From: Deltaproteobacteria bacterium
GTDB taxonomy: Bacteria > Desulfobacterota > Desulfobacteria > Desulfobacterales > JAUVVS01
Reading direction: 5' to 3'
Assembly (NCBI GenBank): GCA_030604545.1
Contig: JAUVVS010000140.1
Coordinates: forward strand, 1 to 6,146
Length of the DNA stretch: 6,146 bases
The translations under genes and the position numbers were made by a program. Shown piece after piece: positions 1 through 5,902 of the stretch. The notes beneath the pieces were generated by a model. It made no database searches. It was not told where the DNA came from and saw nothing but the letters and a program-made list of their open reading frames with translations. The stretch's first letter is position 1. Every line of letters begins with the position of its first letter.

Positions 1-73
1 GCATCCCGCTACCTATACTTGGCTTGCCTGTTTTCACCGCTGCTTTAATTTCCGTAACAGTCCAATTCTTCAT
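1..73 (-). CDS. Start of a further operon gene, tentatively HpcH/HpaI-type aldolase (3' end outside window)
   Basis: Twenty-four codons are visible before the window ends, with no stop. The ATG overlaps the phosphatase TGA as ATGA and has a GGAG site 5 nt upstream, so this is a translationally coupled gene rather than a chance frame. The protein begins MKNWTVTEIKAAV, then KTGKPSIGSGM at residues 14-24. The pattern of a short helix, then K-x-G-K/E-P-x-I-G-(S/T), resembles the N-terminus of class II HpcH/HpaI pyruvate aldolases (2-oxo-3-deoxy acid aldolases), where the following strand carries part of the active site. That would suit a 2-oxo-acid pathway with the neighbouring dehydrogenase and phosphatase. 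With so few residues the family call is a guess; the presence of a gene is firm. Confidence 0.6.
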   Translation of the reverse strand, partial: MKNWTVTEIKAAVKTGKPSIGSGM

Positions 74-708
74 TGAATCTCCAATTTCACAAAGTTAGGC
101 GCCCATTTTATCCCTGGAGCAACTCTCAAGAGTGGCGCATCTGGCCCAGTCACAATACCAATAAAATTTACATTGCAGGCCATAGCTGCCCGATAATCGC
201 TTTCGGCATCTCCGAAAAAGAGACACTTTTCGGGATTTAAGCCATGCTTTTCAAGCAGAAATTTTACATTCTTCTGTTTTGACCTGGATGACCCAAGGAT
301 ATCCCGAAAATAGATTTCTAGACCCCTTCGGCTGACAATTTCTAAAAGTTCTTCATCAGGAGTAGCTGAAACCATAAAACAGGGTACCTGTTTGTACCAT
401 TTTTCAAGAAATTCGTTAGCTCCAAGTATCCCTGGTGCAGTTATCACCTCATCCATCACCAAACGGGAAAAGTCATCGCAAAGTCGCTGTAATTCAACCT
501 CATCCAGTGGTTTACCTAAAAATTCCCGGTAGTAATAACGAAATTTGTCAGCCCGTGTCATGCCGCCATTTTTGCGGTGATGATCGACTACCTTTGCTAC
601 AATATCATGGCCATAACGTTCAAACAATCTAGCAAAAGCCCTGGTCTTTACTTCAACTGAATCAGCCAAAACACCATCAAAATCGAAAAAGAATGCCTCG
701 TATCTCAT
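70..708 (-). CDS. HAD-superfamily phosphatase with cap domain (phosphoglycolate phosphatase-like)
   Basis: This 212-residue cytosolic hydrolase has all four HAD motifs: DFDGVLADS at 9-17 with nucleophile Asp9 and acid Asp11, Ser114 in FMVSATP, a lysine in SRSKQKN (Lys144 or Lys146), and FFGDAESD at 164-171 with Asp167 and Asp171 for Mg2+. About 80 mostly helical residues between motifs I and II form a C1-type cap, as in phosphoglycolate phosphatase and beta-phosphoglucomutase relatives. This differs from the capless KdsC. It probably removes phosphate from a small sugar acid or sugar phosphate made by its neighbours; a mutase role is less likely. The ATG is 18 bp after the cyclase stop, with only a weak GAGA-like site upstream. 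Its TGA overlaps the ATG of the next gene by 4 bp. The exact substrate cannot be read from sequence. Confidence 0.88.
   Translation of the reverse strand: MRYEAFFFDFDGVLADSVEVKTRAFARLFERYGHDIVAKVVDHHRKNGGMTRADKFRYYYREFLGKPLDEVELQRLCDDFSRLVMDEVITAPGILGANEFLEKWYKQVPCFMVSATPDEELLEIVSRRGLEIYFRDILGSSRSKQKNVKFLLEKHGLNPEKCLFFGDAESDYRAAMACNVNFIGIVTGPDAPLLRVAPGIKWAPNFVKLEIQ
79..82 (-). promoter_or_regulatory. Ribosome binding site (GGAG) for the downstream partial gene
   Basis: GGAG on the minus strand, inside the last codons of the HAD phosphatase gene, lies 5 nt before the ATG at 73-71. This good spacing, with the 4-bp ATGA overlap, is the main reason to accept the short downstream fragment as a real gene. 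Confidence 0.6.
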
Positions 709-726
709 TATATTCTCATTCTTTCA

Positions 727-1389
727 TTAATCTGTAAGCAAACCAACAATCGTACATGGTGCACCATCTGCTTTTGTAAATCGAAGAGGCAATGCAATAA
801 CCTTTTCAAGCCTTTTATCGGGAGCAATAATCTTCAGAGACATATCTTCAAAGAGAAGAATCCCTCGCTCCAGAAATGCCCTGTGTGCAAAACGACCCTC
901 GTCCCTGTGTTTAAGGCTGGAAATGGAAATAAAGTCCATGCCTACATCTCTCAGTTTAGGGAAATGTTCAACAAAATATTCAGCAAGTTCTGGGCTCAAG
1001 CCTGGTCCCTCTTGCCAATACAGAGTGAGGCCACGATGTTTTTCAAAGCCTGAGCACAATAAAAGCAGGTCAGTATCTTTATTTACGTTCTCAGGCAAGG
1101 GAAGATTTTGGGGCACAATTAACTGTCCGGGACTGGCAGAGAAAAAGATAACATGTGGATAATTGTAAAACCAGTCTTCCGGTAGATATCTCTCAACACT
1201 TTTACCGTTCGCCAAGAAATGATAAGGACTATCCACATGGGTTCCCGTGTGGCTGGTAAAAGTCAGAATACTGGTATTGCATGAATCCCCAGCAGAAAGA
1301 GACTTGTCTTTTGTAATCGCTATACCTCCTGCCCCGCCATACAAGGGAGTTTTTTCACTGATGATATGAGACAACCAGATGCTTTTCAA
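727..1389 (-). CDS. Cyclase family protein (kynurenine formamidase-like metal-dependent hydrolase)
   Basis: This 220-residue protein belongs to the cyclase/KynB fold (PF04199-type). The signature HTGTHVDSPYHF is at 47-58 and supplies His47, His51 and Asp53 as likely zinc or manganese ligands, with His57 at the position of the KynB catalytic histidine. His169 and Glu181, spaced 12 residues apart in AHRAFLERGILLFED, match the remaining two ligands as I recall them from KynB structures. The metal site therefore looks intact and the protein active. Known members hydrolyse amides (N-formylkynurenine, isatin) or act on carboxylic-acid and lactone-like substrates. No tryptophan-degradation gene is present, so kynurenine is an unlikely substrate. 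Context between a 2-hydroxyacid dehydrogenase and a phosphatase suggests a sugar-acid lactone or amide. Translation appears to start at TTG, since the alignment-like start MKSIWLSHIIS has no nearby ATG. No signal peptide is seen. Confidence 0.85.
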   Translation of the reverse strand: MKSIWLSHIISEKTPLYGGAGGIAITKDKSLSAGDSCNTSILTFTSHTGTHVDSPYHFLANGKSVERYLPEDWFYNYPHVIFFSASPGQLIVPQNLPLPENVNKDTDLLLLCSGFEKHRGLTLYWQEGPGLSPELAEYFVEHFPKLRDVGMDFISISSLKHRDEGRFAHRAFLERGILLFEDMSLKIIAPDKRLEKVIALPLRFTKADGAPCTIVGLLTD

Positions 1390-1400
1390 TTATTGAATTT

Positions 1401-1404
1401 CCTT
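1401..1404 (-). promoter_or_regulatory. Ribosome binding site (AAGG) for the TTG-started cyclase gene
   Basis: AAGG followed by AAA on the minus strand lies 11 nt before the TTG at 1389-1387. There is no in-frame ATG near the expected N-terminus; the next one is codon 151. The site therefore supports a TTG start. Confidence 0.45.
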
Positions 1405-1438
1405 AGTTTTCAGCGAGTAAAAGGCTATCCGCTACGAG

Positions 1439-2353
1439 TTAACGACCAAGAGCTTTTAACAGATTTTCCACCGCCATTTCTTCCATGCGGATTCGGGCCT
1501 CCTGGGCATAGGAACCAATATGTGGCGTCATAATGACATTCTCAAGCTGACTTAGATGACCGGAATAAGGTTCTTGATCAAAGACATCCAAGCAGGCAAA
1601 GGCCACCCGTTCTGAAACAAGGGCTTGATATAATACCTTTTCATCCACTAAACCGCCGCGAGAAGTATTCACGATAATCACTCCTGGTTTGCAAAGAGAC
1701 AACAGTTCTGTTTCTCCCAAAATTTGGTTCTGCGCATCGGCATGAATAGTTACGATATCAGATTGAGCAAGCAGATTATGAATAGAAACTGGTCTAGCCC
1801 AGGCCACAGCTATTGAAACAGGATCATAATATAAAACTGTGGCATCAAAAGCTGATATAAGCTTTCCTACGCACTGGCCGATAGATCCAAATCCAATGAC
1901 ACCAACAACTTTGCCCTGGAGAAGCCTTCCCATTCTTTTTTGCCAAACGCCGTCCCGAATTTGCCTGTCCTGTAAAGGAATGGCGCGCAAAGCAGACAGA
2001 ATCATGCCAAGAGTCAGTTCGGCAACAGCCTTATTAAGAACCCCAGCGGTTCTAAAAACCTGAATACCAAGATTGCCGGCCGTCTGTTTATCCACATTAT
2101 CCCAACCAACCCCCACCCTGGAAATAACTTTCAAATATTCCCTGGCATCTTTAAGGACAGAATCTGTTACAGGTTCCGTACCGGCTAACACACCAATTGG
2201 TCTGTGCTGATTCAAAAGCTCTTTGAGTTCTTCTTCTGTGAGTTTGCGACCATAAGGATTAACAACAACATTAAAACCTTTTTCTTGCAGGTCTTTTAAA
2301 ATCTGAGGAGATCCCTTGCCAAATGAAGATGTGGTTGCCAGTATGTTGTTCAT
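1439..2353 (-). CDS. NAD-dependent D-2-hydroxyacid dehydrogenase, 3-phosphoglycerate dehydrogenase-like, no regulatory domain
   Basis: This 304-residue cytosolic enzyme should interconvert a D-2-hydroxy acid and its 2-oxo acid with NAD(H). The Rossmann motif GVIGFGSIG is at 151-159, and Asp177 in LYYDP, at the end of the second strand, favours NAD over NADP. The catalytic triad of the family is complete: Arg232 in NTSRGGLVD, Glu261 in DVFDQEP and His278 in TPHIGS. The substrate-domain motif SRVGVGWDNVD (78-88) resembles that of SerA-type enzymes. The length covers only the catalytic core; the ACT/regulatory region of the longer biosynthetic SerA proteins is missing, so it is not obviously the housekeeping serine enzyme. 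It sits 44 bp after the flippase and 49 bp before the cyclase gene, which points to a job in glycan precursor synthesis. The true substrate is unknown; 3-phosphoglycerate, glycerate or a sugar acid are all possible. Confidence 0.9.
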   Translation of the reverse strand: MNNILATTSSFGKGSPQILKDLQEKGFNVVVNPYGRKLTEEELKELLNQHRPIGVLAGTEPVTDSVLKDAREYLKVISRVGVGWDNVDKQTAGNLGIQVFRTAGVLNKAVAELTLGMILSALRAIPLQDRQIRDGVWQKRMGRLLQGKVVGVIGFGSIGQCVGKLISAFDATVLYYDPVSIAVAWARPVSIHNLLAQSDIVTIHADAQNQILGETELLSLCKPGVIIVNTSRGGLVDEKVLYQALVSERVAFACLDVFDQEPYSGHLSQLENVIMTPHIGSYAQEARIRMEEMAVENLLKALGR

Positions 2354-2359
2354 GTTATG

Positions 2360-2363
2360 CCTC
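2360..2363 (-). promoter_or_regulatory. Ribosome binding site (GAGG) for the dehydrogenase
   Basis: GAGG on the minus strand lies 6 nt before the ATG at 2353-2351, in the 44-bp gap after the flippase gene. Spacing and sequence are good and support this start. Confidence 0.6.
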
Positions 2364-2397
2364 GTATTTATTTACCATGTCATCAGCGGCTTTAAAT

Positions 2398-3927
2398 TCA
2401 CCTAAACTTCTGCATGCCCGATTGGATCAGAGAATGAATATCCTGCCTGTGCAGGCCAAACAGAACCGGTTGGGCATATCCTAAGACCCCTGTCATAAGT
2501 GTATAAAGAATGCCGGAAAGAAAAAAACTCAGGACAACCTTATTTTGAAGTCCCAACCCCTTGTCCACCAGAAACATGGCAATAACGGCAACTCCCAGCA
2601 AGCACGCAACGGACACAATCTGATGGCCTATATATCGCCAGAATCGAAGCTGCAATAACCGGGCATTAAACCAGAGCTGAACATTTACTCCGATGAATTG
2701 CAACGCAACCATTTTGATTGCCAGTCCTGTCGCTCCGGCATTCAACCCCAGCATGTGCCTTGGGGCTATCAGAAAATAAGTTACTGGAAGGCCGATAAGC
2801 ATAAAAGTAACTCCGATATTGCGATATAGCGCTGTCTGTCCAGTGGCATAAAAAACAGAGCCGCTTAACTGCCCGTATGTCTGATGAATGGGATAAAAGG
2901 CCATGATCATAACAGCAAGAGCAGCATGCTGAAATTTGTCCCCACCCATAATAAAAGTTACTTTGTCCGCCTGCACAGCAATGAAACATGCAAAATAAGC
3001 AGCTATGGCATAGAGCATGGGAATATAACGGCGAAACAGACGGGCCATTTCCCGAAGGTCTTTTTTACCAAAAGCAATGGCAAATTCACGGGTGATTAGA
3101 GGGGTCATGGCTGAGGTAAAAAGAAAACAGACAGCCCCAATCTGGTATGAAAGCCCGTAAAAACCCTGCTCCACACTTCCTGCAAATTTCTGAAGCATCC
3201 ACCTGTCTAAAATGCCTACAATAAGACCAACCAACGCATAAACAAAAAGGGGATGGCTGTAATTATAGAATTCCTTTGCGTATGCCCTGATTTGATCCAG
3301 AGTAAGTCTCCAGCTCCGCCACAACGAATGACCGCTTCGCTCCATAACCCAGATAAATGCCAGGGCCAGGAATATCAGGATGAAATAGTGATAGAAGAAA
3401 AAATGAGTCAGGTTCAACTGATTCATAAAAAAAAGCGCAAGGATAAGAACCAGCCCAAGGCCTTTTTGGATAATTCTGGCAATTTCTGTGGATACAGTCA
3501 CGCCATAGGCATCCGCCATCTTATTCAAGACCTGAACAAACCAGGTAAGACTTCCCCAGACAGCAGCCAGATAAATATAAAAAGGCAACTGATCCGGCAA
3601 GATCGTAGTGTAAGTGCCTGTCACATTGATAGATCCCACAAATATAAGCAGGAGAAAAGAAACAATGCCAGTAAACACAAGATAAAAAGATACAAGCCCG
3701 AAATCCCGCTGCCTCTGCGATAGTTTCGTATAAAACCCAATGGACGTGCCCATGTCCAGAAAATTGGCAACCCGACTAAAAAAATTTGAAAGAAAGCTAA
3801 AATCGCCATAGGCTCCTGGCCCCAACCCACGAGGAATAATGGCCTGGGTAACGAGACTAATGGCTAAACCAATTAGATTGGCAAAAAGTTTGGCGAGGTA
3901 GCGTTTTTTAAGAGAGTCGGTAGTCAT
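2398..3927 (-). CDS. Wzx-type oligosaccharide flippase (MVF/MATE-like membrane protein)
   Basis: This 509-residue inner-membrane protein is expected to move an undecaprenyl-linked oligosaccharide from the cytosolic to the periplasmic face. Hydrophobic stretches at roughly 12-31, 78-98, 115-135, 156-194 (two segments), 225-241, 258-278, 301-319, 333-349, 370-387, 398-419, 434-454 and 464-485 give about 13-14 membrane spans, the usual number. The opening RGLGPGAYGDFSF (33-45) is the typical G-x-x-x-(F/Y)-G element after the first helix. Positively charged loops such as FGKKDLREMARLFRR (286-300) lie between spans. Length is slightly above the common 400-500 residues. The ATG comes 12 bp after the preceding stop and has no visible Shine-Dalgarno site, so translation probably depends on coupling. 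Flippases diverge too fast for the glycan to be inferred. A transporter of another MVF branch is the alternative, but the locus argues for Wzx. Confidence 0.88.
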   Translation of the reverse strand: MTTDSLKKRYLAKLFANLIGLAISLVTQAIIPRGLGPGAYGDFSFLSNFFSRVANFLDMGTSIGFYTKLSQRQRDFGLVSFYLVFTGIVSFLLLIFVGSINVTGTYTTILPDQLPFYIYLAAVWGSLTWFVQVLNKMADAYGVTVSTEIARIIQKGLGLVLILALFFMNQLNLTHFFFYHYFILIFLALAFIWVMERSGHSLWRSWRLTLDQIRAYAKEFYNYSHPLFVYALVGLIVGILDRWMLQKFAGSVEQGFYGLSYQIGAVCFLFTSAMTPLITREFAIAFGKKDLREMARLFRRYIPMLYAIAAYFACFIAVQADKVTFIMGGDKFQHAALAVMIMAFYPIHQTYGQLSGSVFYATGQTALYRNIGVTFMLIGLPVTYFLIAPRHMLGLNAGATGLAIKMVALQFIGVNVQLWFNARLLQLRFWRYIGHQIVSVACLLGVAVIAMFLVDKGLGLQNKVVLSFFLSGILYTLMTGVLGYAQPVLFGLHRQDIHSLIQSGMQKFR

Positions 3928-3939
3928 AAGAGGAATATA

Positions 3940-5124
3940 CTAAACATCAAGAGTCTTTATTTTATTACTGACAGTCTGCCAAAAAGGGAGCTCTTCAGAA
4001 CCGTTCTTTTTAATATAACAGTTTTTGTACCTGAAATATGCTTCTTTATCTATTGTAAGCTCCTTATCCCAATCAATCTCTATCGGATTATCTATATTGA
4101 TCGGTTGTTTGCCAAACCATGAAGCCATTAGCTTTATGAATGATCCTTGAGAACTTTGTTGTAATTTGTTTGTTGTTATAAAAATTACAGGCTTACTAAA
4201 TAAGATAGCAAAATTAAGAGCGGTACTAGCGTGAGCGATCACAAATTCTGATTCTCTCACCATATGAATAGTTTTTCCTCTAACAACAGACCTCCCGCCA
4301 AAATAATCTGGATGTTCTTCATATTTGGAGCGTGGGTGCGCCGCGATATTAATACGAACGTCATAGTTGTCTTCGACAAAATCAAAAAATCTGCAAAGAA
4401 ATGGGTAATATTCTTCAGGAATAGTTGGAGCGGATACTTGCTCATGCACAAAATCTGGATGGAACGGCAAATATGAATCCAGAAATACGCCTATGTTTTT
4501 TTTGGCTTGAACTAAATTATTACGTTTTTTTAAATAAATATCATAGTCTAAAGTATGCAACCAAAGAGTTTCAGTCTTCGGACCAACGGGGAATTTATAC
4601 TTAGTGGACAGTTCACCCCCCGCTAAATTAAAATATGCATCTGCAATGCCCAAGTGTCTATGCGGAATACGGACAAAAACATAATTAATAAGTTTCTTGG
4701 GTGTTACTCGTAATATCTTCTTTAAAACATTAATTAGTTGCGTTTTTTTGGTAATTGATGGAAGGGCATTAGACATTATTACACAGTACTGAATTCTATT
4801 TTTAGAAAGTGCTCTAAAGATTGGAAATGATTTGAAATTATATCCTCCTAAACATACAACAAATGAACAATTTGGTTCCTTTTGAATAGCGGATAACGCT
4901 TCCTTTTTTGTCAGAAACTGCCGATAACCCACAAATGTTATAGGGTCTGGCACTTCCACTTTTCGATAAACTTCAGGATGTAAGAATGGCGTAAAATCCC
5001 ATACAAAAACATCAAATCCATCTTGAATAAACGTTTCGACACCAAATCTTTCATAGTCTTTTTGATTGAACGGAGATTCGATAAAGTATATTATTTTTTT
5101 AATCTTTTCTATATCTTCAGCCAT
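3940..5124 (-). CDS. Putative GT-B-like surface-glycan transferase of unrecognised family
   Basis: I do not recognise a named family for this 394-residue soluble protein. The N-terminal part starts with a Rossmann-like strand and helix (KKIIYFIESPFN, residues 9-20; DGFDVFVWDF, 35-44), as in GT-B enzymes. The C-terminal half has FLDSYLPFHPD (214-224), AAHPRSKYEEH (261-271), FGGR (275-278), then SEFVIAHASTALNFAILFSKPVIFITT (292-318). An HP motif followed by a short strand and an S/T motif (here H298-A-S-T-A302) is the layout of the nucleotide-binding site in bacterial sialyltransferases of GT38, GT52 and GT80 and in some phosphoglycerol-type transferases. No D/E-D/E-G acceptor motif, signal peptide or membrane segment is evident. 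Its place between a CMP-sugar synthetase and a flippase supports a glycosyltransferase role, perhaps using the CMP sugar. The gene is clearly AT-richer than its neighbours, which suggests separate acquisition. Confidence 0.6.
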   Translation of the reverse strand: MAEDIEKIKKIIYFIESPFNQKDYERFGVETFIQDGFDVFVWDFTPFLHPEVYRKVEVPDPITFVGYRQFLTKKEALSAIQKEPNCSFVVCLGGYNFKSFPIFRALSKNRIQYCVIMSNALPSITKKTQLINVLKKILRVTPKKLINYVFVRIPHRHLGIADAYFNLAGGELSTKYKFPVGPKTETLWLHTLDYDIYLKKRNNLVQAKKNIGVFLDSYLPFHPDFVHEQVSAPTIPEEYYPFLCRFFDFVEDNYDVRINIAAHPRSKYEEHPDYFGGRSVVRGKTIHMVRESEFVIAHASTALNFAILFSKPVIFITTNKLQQSSQGSFIKLMASWFGKQPINIDNPIEIDWDKELTIDKEAYFRYKNCYIKKNGSEELPFWQTVSNKIKTLDV

Positions 5125-5138
5125 AATTTACTGTTTCT

Positions 5139-5144
5139 CTCCTT
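5139..5144 (-). promoter_or_regulatory. Ribosome binding site (AAGGAG) for the 394-aa protein
   Basis: AAGGAG on the minus strand lies in the 54-bp gap after the cytidylyltransferase. It is 14 nt from the ATG at 5124-5122, a little long, but it is the only strong site and no closer in-frame start exists upstream. Confidence 0.5.
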
Positions 5145-5178
5145 CAAAACAATCTTTTTACTGACAATGGGAACATTT

Positions 5179-5901
5179 TTATACAGAAGAAAGCCTCGTT
5201 CCCTTTTTTTCTAACAACAATGAGGCCAGTTTAAAATCTAAATCGGAGTCGATGTCAACTGATCGGCTTTTTGGCATTTTATAAGCAAAAGTATCCGAGC
5301 CGAGGAATCCATTGCATTCATACAGGTAATCTGCGTCAGCCAGGTATATGGCACCATTTAGTCTGTAAAAAACCGGCAGGTCCTGTCTGCGTTTGTTAAG
5401 TATCTCCGGCCTTAAAAAGGCTTTCATGTTGCCGTTCTCAGGCAGGGTGTTTGACCACCACGGATGATGATCAGTTTCACAAACAGAGACAACTGCCCGG
5501 GCATTTTTATCTTTTAGTATTCGCATAGCGCCATCGATATCCTCTCTTGTCCGCAACGGCGATGTAGGTTGAAGCAGCAGGATATATTCAGGTCGATAAT
5601 CTTCATGTTTTTTGAACCAATCTATGGTGTGGAAGATAACGTCTACAGTTGTTGTTGTGTCGCTTGCCAATTCAGGAGGTCGCATAAAAGGTACTTCTGC
5701 GCCGTATTTTTTCGCAACCTCAGCAATTTCTCTGTCATCCGTTGATACTACTATACTATCAATATTGCTACAAGATTTCGTCTGTTCAATGGTCCATGCA
5801 ATCAAAGGCTTGCCGCACAGCTTTTTTATGTTTTTTTCCAGAAGCCCTTTGGACCCGCCGCGGGCGGGGATAATTGTCAATACTGATTTTCCGTTAATCA
5901 T
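5179..5901 (-). CDS. CMP-acylneuraminate-type cytidylyltransferase (NeuA/LegF/PseF family)
   Basis: This 240-residue enzyme is expected to transfer CMP from CTP to a nonulosonic acid (Neu5Ac, legionaminic, pseudaminic or a relative), giving the donor for surface-glycan assembly in the cytosol. The nucleotide-binding loop IIPARGGSKG is at residues 10-19, followed by KNIKKL (23-28) and GKPLI (30-34). STDD is at 53-56, RPPELASD at 74-81, LLLQPTSPLR at 108-117, RRQDLP at 171-176, YRLNGAIY at 179-186 and SVDIDSDLD at 214-222, whose Asp residues should bind the metal. The length is normal for a single-domain bacterial member, with no fused esterase or phosphatase. The ATG at 5901 is preferred over an in-frame TTG 15 nt upstream because of the GAGG site and the 1-bp gap to the preceding stop. 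The exact sugar is not readable from sequence; KdsB is unlikely because the motifs follow the NeuA pattern. Confidence 0.93.
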   Translation of the reverse strand: MINGKSVLTIIPARGGSKGLLEKNIKKLCGKPLIAWTIEQTKSCSNIDSIVVSTDDREIAEVAKKYGAEVPFMRPPELASDTTTTVDVIFHTIDWFKKHEDYRPEYILLLQPTSPLRTREDIDGAMRILKDKNARAVVSVCETDHHPWWSNTLPENGNMKAFLRPEILNKRRQDLPVFYRLNGAIYLADADYLYECNGFLGSDTFAYKMPKSRSVDIDSDLDFKLASLLLEKKGTRLSSV

Positions 5902-5902
5902 C

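Noticed and set aside
923..1162. 79-codon plus-strand frame opposite the cyclase gene.
   Set aside because: The cyclase frame carries clear family motifs across this region; the antisense product shows none.
1390..1438. Possible small gene or terminator between dehydrogenase and cyclase.
   Set aside because: The 49 bp holds no frame of useful length and no convincing inverted repeat; the AAGG site near its end is the only supported element.
2666..2989. 107-codon minus-strand frame inside the flippase gene.
   Set aside because: It overlaps the flippase in another frame; the Cys/Ser-rich product has no domain, while the flippase frame is intact throughout.
3253..3723. 156-codon open frame on the plus strand.
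   Set aside because: It lies wholly antisense to the flippase gene, has a low-complexity basic product without recognisable domains, and is explained by the codon bias of the real gene.
4264..4476. 70-codon plus-strand frame opposite the putative glycosyltransferase.
   Set aside because: It is an antisense shadow in AT-rich coding sequence with no ribosome site or domain.
5125..5178. Possible promoter or terminator in the largest gap (54 bp).
   Set aside because: A TTGTCA sequence on the minus strand has no -10 box at a suitable distance (AAGGAG lies there instead), and there is no hairpin with a T run. Only the ribosome site is supported.
5857..5870. Local GC-rich run (cgccgcgggcgggg) that looked like a possible regulatory or structured element.
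   Set aside because: It encodes the PARGGS part of the cytidylyltransferase nucleotide loop, which is glycine- and arginine-rich and explains the composition.
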